A stretch of 64,000 bases of DNA from Allorhizobium borbori (GCF_014196535.1 NZ_JACIDU010000011.1:1-64000), one strand, 5' to 3'; shown: positions 27,140 to 36,854, counted from the stretch's first letter. Notes: generated from the sequence alone by a model not told the origin. Numbers and translations: made by a program.

Positions 27140-27490
27140 TCAGGCGCGGGGAGGCGGGTCCGCAGGCGCGGGTGCCTCGGCCACCAGTTCGCGACCCGCA
27201 TCCGGGCGCGGCCAGGAAAAGGGCGGGCGTCCGTCACGCGCAAGATCCGGCTGCGGCACGATTGCAAGGCAAGCGGCGCAGAAGGAGCCGTGAACCGGTC
27301 CGCCGCGATGCGGGCAGGGGTCGCTGTAGGGCCGTATGTGGGTCTGTCCCATTTCCATGTCATGATGGCCGGCGTGCACATCGCTCACCGTCACAGGCGC
27401 ATTCATGCTCACGCTCGCCTGAGCCGGCATGAAGCCGTAGACGAGGCAGGCGATGAACATGGCGGCGAGTGTAATGAAACGCATGGCCAT
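27140..27490 (-). CDS. Unrecognised small exported Cys/His-rich protein
   Basis: I do not recognise this protein (116 residues from the ATG at 27490). A signal peptide or membrane anchor (RFITLAAMFIACLVYGFMPAQA) precedes a short mature region with HAGHHDMEMGQTH, then CPHRGGPVHGSFCAAC, which look like metal ligands. The C terminus is Pro/Arg-rich. The chosen ATG has AAGGTGG upstream. A GTG at 27544 would add 18 residues including CECC and overlap the stop of the upstream gene as GTGA, so the true start is open. The context with DUF305 suggests copper or other metal binding. Confidence 0.6.
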   Translation of the reverse strand: MAMRFITLAAMFIACLVYGFMPAQASVSMNAPVTVSDVHAGHHDMEMGQTHIRPYSDPCPHRGGPVHGSFCAACLAIVPQPDLARDGRPPFSWPRPDAGRELVAEAPAPADPPPRA

Positions 27491-27540
27491 CAGCTTAACC
27501 ACCTTCTGGGCGGAAGCAAGGCAGCATTCGCACTGCGGCC

Positions 27541-28296
27541 TCACGTCGCGATGACGCGGTGCATCACCTGATAATCCGGGCTTTCCTCGCCCATCGGCGC
27601 CACCGGCCAGTCCCAGCTTGCAAAGGAAGGCGGTGGAGAAATGCCCGCCAGAAGATCCTGCTGCTCGTGGGTATGGCCGTTGCGGTCAATCACGGAAAAG
27701 GAAATATCGGTCAGCAGGCAGGTGTCGCAGGGCAGGGCCTTCAACCCGTCGAGATGCGCGGCAATCAGCCGGTGGACCGTATCGGCGGGCATCGCGCCCG
27801 GCGCTTCCTTTTCCAGCCGCCGCGCCACGCCGATGCCGATCTGCGAGACAAGATTGGCGGAAACGACGAAATCGAGATAGGGCACCAGCCGAAGGAAGGC
27901 GAAGGGTTCGGGCTCCTTGCCCGCTTTCAGGTCGTCATAGCCGGAAAGGTCGCGTTCCACGAGCTTCACATTGGGCAGCTTCTTTGCGGCCAGCCACAGG
28001 CGCACGGAGGCCAGATGCACGCGATCCACCAGCACCACGGTATCGAAGGCGCGCGCCAGCATTTCCAGCGGCACATCGCGGAGAAGGCCGGAACCGAGAA
28101 TGACGGCGGTGCGGCGCATCTTCAGGTCTTTCGCCTTGAACAGCACGGCGCGCTTGCAATTGTCCTCATGGTCGCGCCACGCCCTGGAAACGCGTGCCGC
28201 ACGCGCCCACAGATTTACGGAGGAGCGGATGAAGGGCCGGTGTTCCGGCGTGGTCTGCGGCCATGTGGCGGCATAATTCAGGGCTTCGAGCAGCAT
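27541..28296 (-). CDS. Conserved-looking protein of unknown function, possibly Rossmann-like
   Basis: This is a 251-residue soluble protein that I cannot assign. A stretch near residue 80, RRTAVILGSGLLRDVPLEML followed by VVLVDRVHL, has the beta-loop-alpha-beta pattern of a nucleotide- or SAM-binding fold, and LVERDLSGYDDL would be a following strand. The C-terminal part includes CDTCLLTDISFSVIDRNG. A methyltransferase-like role is possible, but no full motif set is visible. The ATG at 28296 is taken as the start. The gene is divergent from hisS, and its stop overlaps a possible GTG start of the Cys/His-rich gene. Confidence 0.65.
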   Translation of the reverse strand: MLLEALNYAATWPQTTPEHRPFIRSSVNLWARAARVSRAWRDHEDNCKRAVLFKAKDLKMRRTAVILGSGLLRDVPLEMLARAFDTVVLVDRVHLASVRLWLAAKKLPNVKLVERDLSGYDDLKAGKEPEPFAFLRLVPYLDFVVSANLVSQIGIGVARRLEKEAPGAMPADTVHRLIAAHLDGLKALPCDTCLLTDISFSVIDRNGHTHEQQDLLAGISPPPSFASWDWPVAPMGEESPDYQVMHRVIAT

Positions 28297-28525
28297 GTTA
28301 CACCCGCGCCCCGGCATGGAAGAACGGGCAGGCGACGGTAAACCAGGCGGCAAGGGAATCGTTTGGAACAGCAGGCATGCCGCTCGATAGCAGAATCAGC
28401 CGCCGCCTGCCAATCGCGAGCGCGCTTGCGGCTTGCCGCAAGGCGCTCGTTCCTCTAAGACACGGCCACGATTTTCAAGCGCCTGCCGCCCCTTGCGGCC
28501 GGCCTTCTGCCGAATGGTTGAAGCA

Positions 28526-30040
28526 ATGAGTGACAAGCAGAAGAAACCGCAAAAGCCGAAAGCCCGCCTGCCGCGCGGCTTCGTGGACCGCAACGCCGCC
28601 GATATTCGCGCCGTCAACGAAATGACCGCGAAGATCCGCGAAGTCTATGAGCGCTACGGCTTCGATCCGGTGGAAACGCCGCTGATCGAGTTTACCGATG
28701 CGCTCGGCAAGTTCCTGCCCGATAGCGACCGCCCCAACGAAGGCGTCTTCTCGCTTCAGGATGATGACGACCAGTGGATGAGCCTGCGCTACGACCTCAC
28801 CGCGCCGCTCGCCCGTCATGTCGCGGAAAATTTCAACGAGATACAGCTTCCCTATCGCACCTATCGCAATGGCTGGGTGTTCCGCAACGAGAAGCCGGGT
28901 CCGGGCCGTTTCCGCCAGTTCATGCAGTTCGATGCCGATACGGTCGGCGCGCCCGGCGTGCAGGCCGATGCCGAAATGTGCATGATGATGGCCGACACGC
29001 TGGAAGCGCTCGGCATCAAGCGCGGTGATTACGTCATCCGCGTCAACAACCGCAAGGTTCTTGATGGCGTGCTGGAGGCCATCGGCCTCGGAGGCGACGA
29101 CAATGCCGCCCGCCGTCTCAACGTTCTGCGCGCCATCGACAAGCTCGACAAGTTCGGCCCGGAAGGCGTCAAGCTTTTGCTCGGCCCCGGTCGCAAGGAT
29201 GAATCCGGCGACTTCACCAAGGGCGCGGGGCTGGATGACAGCCAGATCGAAAAGGTGCTGTTCTTCGTCGGCATCAAGGATTACGCGACCAGCGCAGCCG
29301 ACCTCGCGGCGCTCGTGGCCGGCACGTCCAAGGGCGGCGAAGGTGTCGAGGAACTGAATCTCATCGGCGCGCTGGTCACGGGCGCCGGTTATAATGACGG
29401 TCGCGTCAAGATCGACCCCTCCGTCGTCCGCGGCCTCGAATATTACACCGGCCCGGTCTACGAGGCCGAACTCACCTTCGACGTGACCAACGAGAAGGGC
29501 GAGAAGGTCGTGTTCGGCTCTGTCGGCGGCGGTGGCCGTTATGATGGCCTCGTGTCGCGCTTCATGGGCCAGCCTGTGCCGGCCACCGGCTTCTCCATCG
29601 GTGTCTCGCGTCTCATGACGGCGCTGAAGAACCTCGGCAAGCTCGGTCAGGACGAGGTGCTTGCCCCCGTTCTCGTCACCGTCATGGATGGCGATGCCGA
29701 AGCCATGGGCCGTTACCAGCGTTTTACACAGCAGCTTCGCGCCGAAGGCATTCGCGCGGAAATGTATCAGGGCAACTGGAAGAAGTTCGGCAACCAGCTC
29801 AAATATGCCGACCGTCGCGGTGCCCCCGTTGCCATCATTCAGGGCGGCGATGAGCGGGCCGAGGGCGTGGTGCAGATCAAGGACCTGATCGAGGGCAAGC
29901 GCCTCGCCGGCGAGATCGAGGATAACGCCTCCTGGCGTGAAGCCCGCGTGGCGCAGATCGTCGTTCCGGAGGCCGAGCTGGTCGAAAAGGTCAAGGAGAT
30001 CCTCGCCGCCCAGGCCGAGGACCGCAGGCGGGCGAACTGA
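28526..30040 (+). CDS. hisS: Histidine-tRNA ligase
   Basis: HisS charges tRNA-His with histidine using ATP; it is a class II synthetase. Visible motifs are motif 2 ([27 protein letters not shown]) shown here as its first part [19 protein letters not shown], the histidine A loop [11 protein letters not shown], and motif 3 in FSIGVSRL. The anticodon-binding domain occupies about the last 100 residues. At 504 residues it is the longer alphaproteobacterial form. The ATG at 28526 is preferred, with an ATG at 28514 as the alternative. The stop overlaps hisZ by one base, giving TGATG. Confidence 0.96.
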   Translation: MSDKQKKPQKPKARLPRGFVDRNAADIRAVNEMTAKIREVYERYGFDPVETPLIEFTDALGKFLPDSDRPNEGVFSLQDDDDQWMSLRYDLTAPLARHVAENFNEIQLPYRTYRNGWVFRNEKPGPGRFRQFMQFDADTVGAPGVQADAEMCMMMADTLEALGIKRGDYVIRVNNRKVLDGVLEAIGLGGDDNAARRLNVLRAIDKLDKFGPEGVKLLLGPGRKDESGDFTKGAGLDDSQIEKVLFFVGIKDYATSAADLAALVAGTSKGGEGVEELNLIGALVTGAGYNDGRVKIDPSVVRGLEYYTGPVYEAELTFDVTNEKGEKVVFGSVGGGGRYDGLVSRFMGQPVPATGFSIGVSRLMTALKNLGKLGQDEVLAPVLVTVMDGDAEAMGRYQRFTQQLRAEGIRAEMYQGNWKKFGNQLKYADRRGAPVAIIQGGDERAEGVVQIKDLIEGKRLAGEIEDNASWREARVAQIVVPEAELVEKVKEILAAQAEDRRRAN

Positions 30041-31161
30041 TGCCGATGACCGATCTGCCGGGCTTTTCCGGCGAGCTGCTCGATGTCTTCGCCGCGCGCC
30101 GCACGGAGCGCGTCGATACGCCGATCATTCAGCCTGCCGAACCCTTTCTCGATATTGCCGGTGAAGACCTACGCCGCCGCATCTTCCTGACGGAGAGCGA
30201 GCGGGGCGAGAGCCTCTGCCTTCGTCCGGAATTCACCATTCCCGTCTGCCGCCGCCACATCGAAAAGGCCACCGGCACGCCGAAGCGCTACGCCTATCTT
30301 GGCACGGTGTTCCGCCAGCGCCGCGAGGGCGAGAACGAGTTCTATCAGGCCGGGATCGAGGATCTGGGCGACAAGGATGTGGCGAGCGCCGATGCGCGCG
30401 TCGTGGCCGATGCGCTGGCCTGCCTCGGCAAGATCCTGCCGGGTCGCGCCTTCGCCGTGACGATGGGCGATCAGGCCGTGTTCGAGGCCGTCGTTGCCGC
30501 CCTTGGCCTGCCGGTCGGCTGGCAGCGCCGTCTTGTGCGTGCCTTCGGCCAGACCGAGCTTCTGGAAAAGATGATCGCCCGTCTGGCGCGGCCGGAAGCC
30601 ATGGCCGGCCTGACGCCGGAGGTGGAAACGCTGCTGGACAAGGGCGACGATGCCGCCCTTGAAACGCTCATCACCGCGCGTATGGACGAGACCGGCTATC
30701 TCACCAATGCCAGCCGCTCGCCTGCCGATATCGTGCGCCGTCTCAAGGAAAAGCGCCTTCTGGCCGCTGCCTCGCTCGATGCCGGCAAGCTCGATACGCT
30801 GAAGGAATTCCTGTCGCTGAATGTCAGCCTGCGCTATGCGCCGGGCGTGCTGGCCGATTTCGCCAGGGCCGCCAGCCTGCCGCTCAATGCCGCCATTACC
30901 GGTTTCGATGCACGCGTCGCCGCCTTCGCCAATGCCGGTGCGCCGCTGGCCGACATCACCTGGCGGGCCGCCTTCGGGCGCCCGCTGGATTACTATACCG
31001 GCCTCGTCTTTGAAATCACGGCGCGCGGCGATCACGCGGTTCTGGCCGGCGGTGGCCGCTACGACCGCATGCTGACGCTGCTCGGCGCGCAGGATCACAT
31101 TCCCGCCGTTGGCTTTGCGCTGTGGCTGGACCGCATCGAAAAGGCGAGGGCCTCTTCATGA
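30040..31161 (+). CDS. hisZ: ATP phosphoribosyltransferase regulatory subunit HisZ
   Basis: HisZ is a catalytically inactive HisS paralogue that associates with the short form of HisG and is needed for activity and histidine feedback. It retains the synthetase-like fold ([48 protein letters not shown]) but lacks an anticodon-binding domain, at 373 residues. It overlaps hisS by one base and hisG by four, so the three are translationally coupled. Its presence predicts a short HisG, which is what follows. Confidence 0.95.
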   Translation: MPMTDLPGFSGELLDVFAARRTERVDTPIIQPAEPFLDIAGEDLRRRIFLTESERGESLCLRPEFTIPVCRRHIEKATGTPKRYAYLGTVFRQRREGENEFYQAGIEDLGDKDVASADARVVADALACLGKILPGRAFAVTMGDQAVFEAVVAALGLPVGWQRRLVRAFGQTELLEKMIARLARPEAMAGLTPEVETLLDKGDDAALETLITARMDETGYLTNASRSPADIVRRLKEKRLLAAASLDAGKLDTLKEFLSLNVSLRYAPGVLADFARAASLPLNAAITGFDARVAAFANAGAPLADITWRAAFGRPLDYYTGLVFEITARGDHAVLAGGGRYDRMLTLLGAQDHIPAVGFALWLDRIEKARASS

Positions 31162-31850
31162 TTACCATCGCTCTGCCCTCCAAGGGTCGCATGAAGGAAG
31201 ACGCTTCCGCGATCTTCGAGCGCGCCGGCATGAAGATCGTTGCCGTCGGCAATGACCGGTCCTACCGGGGCCGGGTCGAAGGCTGGGACGATGTGGAAAT
31301 CGCCTTCCTTTCGGCGTCTGAAATCTCCCGCGAAGTGGGCGCAGGCACCGTCGATTTCGGCGTGACCGGCGAGGATCTGGTGCGCGAGGGGCTGGCGGAT
31401 GCCGATGCCCGTGTCGAATTCGCCGCCCGCCTTGGCTTCGGCCATGCCGATGTCATCGTTGCCGTGCCGGATATCTGGTTCGACGTGGAAACCATGGCCG
31501 ATCTGGGTGATGTGGCGGCGGAGTTCCGCGCCCGCCACGGCCGGCGTCTGGCCATCGCCACCAAATACTGGCGGCTGACGCAGCAGTTCTTCTCCGGTTC
31601 GCACGGCATCCAGCTTTACCGCATCGTCGAAAGCCTCGGCGCTACGGAAGGTGCCCCGGCCGCGGGACAGGCGGATATCATTGTCGATATCACCTCCACA
31701 GGCTCGACGCTGCGCGCCAACCACCTGAAGATCCTGTCGGATGGTGTAATCCTGCGCTCGCAAGCCTGCTTCGTGCGCGCCCGCAAGCCGGAGCACGAGG
31801 GCAACCCGACCGTGGAGCGCATTGTCGCCGCTGTCCGCGCCGCGCTTTGA
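31158..31850 (+). CDS. hisG: ATP phosphoribosyltransferase, short form
   Basis: HisG condenses ATP and PRPP, the first step of histidine synthesis. The 230-residue protein is the short, HisZ-dependent form without the C-terminal regulatory domain. Diagnostic segments are [25 protein letters not shown] and the PRPP-binding loop [16 protein letters not shown]. The ATG at 31158 overlaps the hisZ stop as ATGA. A strong bidirectional terminator follows 23 bp later. Confidence 0.96.
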   Translation: MITIALPSKGRMKEDASAIFERAGMKIVAVGNDRSYRGRVEGWDDVEIAFLSASEISREVGAGTVDFGVTGEDLVREGLADADARVEFAARLGFGHADVIVAVPDIWFDVETMADLGDVAAEFRARHGRRLAIATKYWRLTQQFFSGSHGIQLYRIVESLGATEGAPAAGQADIIVDITSTGSTLRANHLKILSDGVILRSQACFVRARKPEHEGNPTVERIVAAVRAAL

Positions 31851-31873
31851 GTTTCCGGCATTCCGGTCACGCA

Positions 31874-31905
31874 AAAAACCCGCCGGAGCGATCCGGCGGG
31901 TTTTT
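31874..31905. terminator. Bidirectional rho-independent terminator (hisG / DoxX)
   Basis: AAAAACCCGCCGGA and TCCGGCGGGTTTTT are perfect complements around GCGA. Both strands end in a five-base T-run, so the hairpin can stop hisG transcription rightwards and DoxX transcription leftwards. Confidence 0.93.
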
Positions 31906-31928
31906 CGTTCAGGCGGTGGAAGTCTGAA

Positions 31929-32360
31929 TTATGCGCCGCGCTTGGCGTCGACCGAATAGGCACCCGCGCCAAAGGCAGCCAGCACGAGGAAGCCACCGGC
32001 CAGTGCGAAGTTCTTGACGAGCATGATACCGTTCAGCGTGTTGATCCAGCCGAGCGCGCCAGCCGGCCAGCCTTCGATGGCAACCGTGCCGGAATGGAAA
32101 GCGAGCGCGGTGAAGACGCAGAACACGGCCAGGGCAAGCGATACGAGCTTCGTCTGGAAGCCGACGAGAACGGCAATACCGGTCAGAAGCTCAAACGTGC
32201 CGGCGATATAGGCCAGAAGCGTGGCGGCGGGCATGCCGGCGCCGGTAATCATGCCGGCCGTGCCGCTCGGGTCCATGAGCTTGGGGAAGCCGGCGGTGAT
32301 GAAGAGGTAGGCGAGAAGGATGCGTCCGACGAGGACGAGCGCATTCTGGGCAGTGGTCAT
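31929..32360 (-). CDS. DoxX-family membrane protein
   Basis: This is a 143-residue inner-membrane protein of the DoxX family with four hydrophobic segments (about residues 8-26, 46-66, 70-90 and 108-130). Typical family features are GRILLAYLFITAGFPKLMDP and the FELLTGIAVLVGFQTK loop. Some DoxX proteins work in thiosulfate or thiol oxidative-stress pathways, but the role of this one is not known. It is divergent from a glutathione S-transferase, with a short palindrome between them. Confidence 0.88.
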   Translation of the reverse strand: MTTAQNALVLVGRILLAYLFITAGFPKLMDPSGTAGMITGAGMPAATLLAYIAGTFELLTGIAVLVGFQTKLVSLALAVFCVFTALAFHSGTVAIEGWPAGALGWINTLNGIMLVKNFALAGGFLVLAAFGAGAYSVDAKRGA

Positions 32361-32429
32361 TGGGTCTCTCCGTACGAGCTATTGCGGGAGGAGTGCTCGT
32401 TTCGGCCCTAGATATGCCTGTTTTTGATT

Positions 32430-32442
32430 GTCTTTAAAAGAC
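32430..32442. promoter_or_regulatory. 13-bp palindrome between DoxX and GST genes
   Basis: GTCTTT and AAAGAC are perfect 6-bp arms around one central A, in the 229-bp AT-rich divergent region. It could be a regulator half-site pair serving both genes; no regulator gene is next to it except the MarR gene 1 kb downstream. Confidence 0.35.
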
Positions 32443-32589
32443 GAACGGCGGTTTACATATTGTTCAGTATTTGACTATCAATAAAACTTGATGGCGGGCA
32501 AATTTTTTGCACCGGAGCCGCAGCCGCCCGGCTCTTTCTATGGTTCACTCCTTTTCCTATTTAATGGGCATCCAATCAAGGAGAATGCC

Positions 32590-33297
32590 ATGGCCGATCT
32601 GTCCGCCTTTCCCGTCTCGCGCCTGTTTCCGGCGCAAAACCCCGATGTGATCCAACTCTATTCGCTTGCAACGCCGAATGGCGTGAAAGTATCCATCGCC
32701 CTGGAAGAGCTTGGCCTTCCCTATGAAGTGCACAAGATCGATATTTCCACGGATATCCAGAAGCATCCGGACTTCGTGGCGCTGAATCCCAATGGCCGCA
32801 TTCCCGCGATCGTTGATCCGGATGGTCCGGATGGCAAGCCGATCGGCCTGTTCGAAAGCGGTGCGATCCTCATCTATCTGGCGGAAAAGACCGGCAAGCT
32901 TTTGCCGAAGGACCCGGCGCTGCGCTATGAAACGTTGTGCTGGCTGATGTGGCAGATGGGCGGGGTCGGCCCGATGTTCGGCCAGTTCGGCCATTTCTAC
33001 AAATATGCCGCCGACAAGGTGGCCAACAATCCCTATCCGACCGAGCGCTATCGCAACGAAACGCGCCGTCTCCTCGACATTCTGGAAGAGCGTCTCGCGA
33101 ACCGTCAGTTCCTCGTCAATGAGGAATACACGATCGCCGATATCGCCATCTTTCCCTGGGTGCGGAGCCTGACGACCGGCTACGGCGCTGCCGAGGCCCT
33201 GAACCTCACCGACTTCCCGAAGACCGAAGCCTGGGCAAAGCGCCTTTCCGAGCGGCCTGCCGCTGCCAGGGGCCTCAACGTTCCGCCGCGCGCGTAA
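32590..33297 (+). CDS. Glutathione S-transferase family protein (YfcG/YghU-like)
   Basis: This is a cytosolic thioredoxin-fold GST of the Nu-class/disulfide-bond oxidoreductase type. The N-terminal domain reads IQLYSLATPNGVKVSIALEE, with the Thr/Asn glutathione-contact positions of that class, and ALNPNGRIPAI carries the cis-proline. The all-helical C-terminal domain contains YTIADIAIFPWV. The ATG at 32590 has AAGGAGA upstream and gives 235 residues. A clear terminator follows. Glutathione needed for its action is made starting with GshA, also in this window. Confidence 0.92.
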   Translation: MADLSAFPVSRLFPAQNPDVIQLYSLATPNGVKVSIALEELGLPYEVHKIDISTDIQKHPDFVALNPNGRIPAIVDPDGPDGKPIGLFESGAILIYLAEKTGKLLPKDPALRYETLCWLMWQMGGVGPMFGQFGHFYKYAADKVANNPYPTERYRNETRRLLDILEERLANRQFLVNEEYTIADIAIFPWVRSLTTGYGAAEALNLTDFPKTEAWAKRLSERPAAARGLNVPPRA

Positions 33298-33326
33298 ATC
33301 TGCGTACAGCGCAGGCCAGCCATGCG

Positions 33327-33353
33327 AACCCGGTCTTGCAAAAGGCCGGGTTT
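33327..33353 (+). terminator. Terminator after the GST gene
   Basis: AACCCGG (33327-33333) pairs with CCGGGTT (33346-33352), followed by TCATTTTATT. It lies 30 bp after the stop codon. Confidence 0.75.
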
Positions 33354-33365
33354 CATTTTATTAAC

Positions 33366-33385
33366 ATAATTGGCATACAAATTAT
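33366..33385. promoter_or_regulatory. Candidate MarR operator
   Basis: ATAATT and AATTAT arms with an 8-bp spacer make a 20-bp palindrome ending 12 bp before the marR start codon. The size and position fit autorepression by a MarR dimer. Confidence 0.5.
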
Positions 33386-33397
33386 TTTGATGGAAAC

Positions 33398-33856
33398 ATG
33401 AATAACGATCCCGCGATTTCCCGTTTTCGCCTGGGCATGCGCCTCACGGTGCTGGCGCGCCACTGGCGTCAGACACTCGACGATCATCTGGCCACGGTCG
33501 GCTTCAGCGATGCGACCTGGACGCCGCTTTCCTATCTGGCGCGTCGTGGTGATGACGTCAGCCAGAAGGAACTGGCCGAACGGATGCAAATCGACACCTC
33601 AAGCCTGGTTCGTCTTCTCGATATCCTTGAAGCCAAGGGCGAAATCGAGCGGCGGCCGGACCCCGAGGATCGCCGCGCCAAGCGCCTGTTTCTGACCGAG
33701 CGGGGCAGGGCCGCTTTCGAGACGCTGGACCGCAGGCTCGCCATGCTTGAAGCCGAAATGCTGGGCGACGTCACGGATGAGGAAGTGGAGCATCTTTTCT
33801 CCGTCTTCGGTCGTATCGAGGCCCGGCTTCATTCGATGCAGAAAGGAGAGCGGTGA
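33398..33856 (+). CDS. MarR-family transcriptional regulator
   Basis: This is a 152-residue dimeric winged-helix regulator that normally represses its own operon until a small aromatic ligand binds. The wHTH spans about residues 35-105: SYLARRGDDVSQKELAERM, then SLVRLLDILEAKGEIERR and the wing PEDRRAKRLFLT, the MarR signature. The stop overlaps the start of the FUSC transporter, so the pair is cotranscribed and the transporter is the obvious regulated target. Confidence 0.93.
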   Translation: MNNDPAISRFRLGMRLTVLARHWRQTLDDHLATVGFSDATWTPLSYLARRGDDVSQKELAERMQIDTSSLVRLLDILEAKGEIERRPDPEDRRAKRLFLTERGRAAFETLDRRLAMLEAEMLGDVTDEEVEHLFSVFGRIEARLHSMQKGER

Positions 33857-35775
33857 TGAGCGGCTTTCTGAAGCGGATTGGCGGATCGCTCGATCCTGCG
33901 GTGCTCGCGTTTGCCGTGCGAACGGCCGTTGGCGCCTGTGCGGCCCTGCTTCTTGCCTTGGCGCTGGGGCTGGAGCATCCGCAATGGGCGGCCATGACGG
34001 TGTGGGCCGCGTCGCAGCCGGTGCGCGGACAATTGCTGGAAAAAAGCTTCTACCGCTTTGCCGGCACATTGGTCGGTGTCATCGCGGGCGTCCTCATGGT
34101 CCTCGCCGCCAATGGCAGCGTCGCATGGCTCGTGGTCGGTCTGGCGTTATGGATTGCGTTTTGTACGGCGCTTGGCCATCTCGTGCGCGGCTTCCTGGTC
34201 TATGGCGTCATCCTCTCCGGCTATTCGGCTTCGATGGTCGCCCTGCTTGACAATGGCGACCCGGCGCTGGTCGTCGGTCTCGGTATAGATCGCTTCCTGA
34301 CGATTGCCACCGGTGTCGCCGTGGCACTGGTGATTGGCCTCATTTTTGCGCCGGCCGGCGGCCCAGGCGCGCTCGCCCAGGTCATCCATCAGGTTACGGC
34401 CCGTCTGCTGGCGCTGATGGCGGATGCCGGCAACAGGAGCGAGGAAAGCATTCGCGAGGAAACGCGGCGGCTGCTCGCGGATATTGCGGAGCTTGAAGGC
34501 AAGCTGGAACCGCATGCGGCGGGGTCGCGCAAGGCCCACAGGTTTGTCGTCACCGCGCGCGCGCTGTTCATTGCAGAGGTCGATATCCTTTTGCGTCTGC
34601 GGGGGCCGGACCGGACCACGCTTACCCCGGAGGAAAGCATCGCACTGGCGCGGGCCGCCAATGCCTTGAGCCGCGAGCGTGCAGAGGAAGAAGCCCTTTC
34701 CGCTCTTGCCGCTGCCGCCTTGCCTGGCCAGGAAGACGAGTGGCAATCCCGTATCGCCGGGCTGCACATGGCCCTTGCCGATCATATGGACGCACCCGAG
34801 CGCCCTGCCAGCCGCAACAGTGCCGCCGCCCCGCTCGTCATTCTCCATGCCGACCTGCGCGGCGCGAGAAGCGCGGCCCTGAGGGCGCTTCTCGTCATGC
34901 TGGCCGTCGGCGGCGTCTGGGCGTTCACCGGCTGGCACGGCGGGACCTTCCTGCTGCTCGGTCTTTCCATCATGATCTCGCTCTTCTCCACTTTCGAGAA
35001 TCCGGCGCGTTTCATGCGCAATGTCATGATTGGCCAGTGCCTCGGTGTGGCCGGTGCGCTGACCTGTCGCTGGCTGGTCTGGCCGCTGGTCGATGGTTCC
35101 ACGCTTTCGCTGACCCTGGCGATGATACCCTTCATTCTTGTCGGCGCGCTCGTCATGGCGCATGGCCGCACCCGCCTTGTCGGCTTCGACTATAATATGG
35201 TCATGCTGCTTCTGCTTCAGCCCGCCCTGCCGCTTCACGGCACGTTCACTCAGTCGCTGGGCATGGGCGCTGCGGTTCTGGCGGCGCCGGCTGTGGCCTT
35301 TTGCGCCTATCGCCTCATGCCGGTCGACGCACGGCGCCGGGATGCAATGCTGGTGCAGGCGATGCTGGCGGAATTGAAGGACATGGCGGTTTCCCGTCGG
35401 CCGCTCAACGCCCGGGTGCGCCGCGCCCGCCTGCATCACCGGCTTCTGCGCCTCGTGCAGCTTGGTGAAAAAGCCGGACTGGGTACGGCCGCTGCGGCCG
35501 ATCGCGGCTTTGCAATCTATGGCCTTGGCGAAATCGTGCTGAAAATCCGCACCGTTGCCGAAACGGAGGGAAGGCGGGACCGCAGCCTTGATCTCATCCT
35601 TGGGCGAACGGGCGCGATTGATGTCGACCCGCAAGCGCTGGTGAAAGCGCTGGATGCGGCAGCCATCCGGCGCGCCCGGGCCGATGCCCTGGAAGCTGGC
35701 GAATTCCACGCCGCCGCCCGCGCGCTCGAGCGCCAGATCCCCCATCTTACCAGAGAGATTGGAAAGCCAGCGTGA
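33856..35775 (+). CDS. FUSC-family (AaeB-like) aromatic acid exporter
   Basis: This is an inner-membrane protein of 639 residues with the two-block architecture of FUSC/AaeB proteins. The first group of helices spans about residues 15-170 (including AAMTVWAASQPVRGQLLEKS, a conserved element), followed by a long soluble region of about 170 residues, then a second group at about 345-490. AaeB relatives export hydroxybenzoic acids with a small periplasmic adaptor; no AaeA-like adaptor is adjacent. The start is the ATG at 33856 overlapping the marR stop, with a GTG one codon earlier. Efflux of an aromatic acid sensed by MarR is inferred. Confidence 0.87.
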   Translation: MSGFLKRIGGSLDPAVLAFAVRTAVGACAALLLALALGLEHPQWAAMTVWAASQPVRGQLLEKSFYRFAGTLVGVIAGVLMVLAANGSVAWLVVGLALWIAFCTALGHLVRGFLVYGVILSGYSASMVALLDNGDPALVVGLGIDRFLTIATGVAVALVIGLIFAPAGGPGALAQVIHQVTARLLALMADAGNRSEESIREETRRLLADIAELEGKLEPHAAGSRKAHRFVVTARALFIAEVDILLRLRGPDRTTLTPEESIALARAANALSRERAEEEALSALAAAALPGQEDEWQSRIAGLHMALADHMDAPERPASRNSAAAPLVILHADLRGARSAALRALLVMLAVGGVWAFTGWHGGTFLLLGLSIMISLFSTFENPARFMRNVMIGQCLGVAGALTCRWLVWPLVDGSTLSLTLAMIPFILVGALVMAHGRTRLVGFDYNMVMLLLLQPALPLHGTFTQSLGMGAAVLAAPAVAFCAYRLMPVDARRRDAMLVQAMLAELKDMAVSRRPLNARVRRARLHHRLLRLVQLGEKAGLGTAAAADRGFAIYGLGEIVLKIRTVAETEGRRDRSLDLILGRTGAIDVDPQALVKALDAAAIRRARADALEAGEFHAAARALERQIPHLTREIGKPA

Positions 35776-35788
35776 TGGATCGCGCCTT

Positions 35789-36754
35789 CTAGCGCGCTAC
35801 CAGTTCGACGCGGCGGTTCCTGGCCCGGCCCGCCTCGTCCTCGTTGGGAGCGATGGGGGAAGCCATGCCGGCACCGAATGGCGTCAACCGAGCGGCGGCG
35901 ATGCCGTAGCGGCTCGTAAGTTCCGCTACGACGGCGGCCGCGCGTCGCTTCGAAAGATCGACATTATAGTCGAACGCGCCTTTGGAATCGGTGTGCCCCG
36001 TCACCACCACGGAAAGTGCGGGCGATGCCTTCAGGAATTTGGCGATCTCGTCCAGCGTCGGACGCGATTCCGCCCTGATCTCGGCCTTGTCGAAATCGAA
36101 CAGGATGCCGTAGAGCGCCACGCGCCCGTTTGCGGCCATGGACTGCGCCATGGCGCTGGCATCGATAAAGGCGATCTGGCCGGTCTCCATAGGCTTCAGA
36201 TCGGCTGCGATGACATGCACCAGTGGATTGCCTTTGCTTTCACCGATGACGATGGCGGCATAGACATCACCGCTCGGACGCGTAGCCTTGGCCAGTAGAT
36301 AGCGGACACCGGTATCGTACCGATAATTGATCGGCCCGTCGCCGGCCACGAAGTTGAAGCGGTAGACGCTCGTCTTGCCTTTGAAACAGCTTTCATTGGC
36401 GCAGGCATAGACCGCTTCGAACCCCTTGGACTTCAGGGATTCCTCGTAATTGCGCATGATTTCGAGCGCCGAACGGTCCTTCGGTGCATCGTAGCGGATG
36501 TCGGTGATCCTGCCCTCGACCTTGAAGCTGTTGGCCTCGGTGAAGGTCTCGCCATCGGCGCGAATGTCGAGCGGCGCATTGACGAAGCGCTGTTCATTGA
36601 ATTCCGCCACCTTGTAGGCGGTGATCTCGGAACCGGCATAGCGTCCGATCAGCGGATGATCCTTCGACCCCTCCTTGTCCTTTGCGGACGTGGAAACGGC
36701 CATAAGGCAGACAAGGGTGGCCAGGGCGATGCGGGACGGACGGGCGAAGGACAT
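35789..36754 (-). CDS. OmpA-family envelope protein
   Basis: This is a 321-residue exported protein. The signal peptide is about SRIALATLVCLMAVSTSA. The N-terminal two-thirds has no family that I recognise and contains a possible disulfide pair (ACANESCFKG). The C-terminal OmpA domain (about residues 205-320) reads LYGILFDFDKAEIRAES, VVVTGHTDSKGAFDYN, LSKRRAAAVVAEL and AGRARNRRVELV, and should bind meso-diaminopimelate of peptidoglycan. It is convergent with the FUSC gene, only 13 bp apart. The function is probably structural. Confidence 0.88.
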   Translation of the reverse strand: MSFARPSRIALATLVCLMAVSTSAKDKEGSKDHPLIGRYAGSEITAYKVAEFNEQRFVNAPLDIRADGETFTEANSFKVEGRITDIRYDAPKDRSALEIMRNYEESLKSKGFEAVYACANESCFKGKTSVYRFNFVAGDGPINYRYDTGVRYLLAKATRPSGDVYAAIVIGESKGNPLVHVIAADLKPMETGQIAFIDASAMAQSMAANGRVALYGILFDFDKAEIRAESRPTLDEIAKFLKASPALSVVVTGHTDSKGAFDYNVDLSKRRAAAVVAELTSRYGIAAARLTPFGAGMASPIAPNEDEAGRARNRRVELVAR

Positions 36755-36854
36755 GACGGCTCCTGTTCGGCATGGAGCCCGCAGCCTATCAGCGCTCGCT
36801 TCGGCACAATATTCCCCACCGGGGGAGCATTTCGCCGCCAGGGCAGGGAGCGAT

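Noticed and set aside
34147..35745. 532-codon minus-strand frame over the FUSC exporter
   Set aside because: It lies antisense to a gene with clear membrane topology and a coupled start. The translation is a low-complexity His/Gln/Arg-rich shadow.
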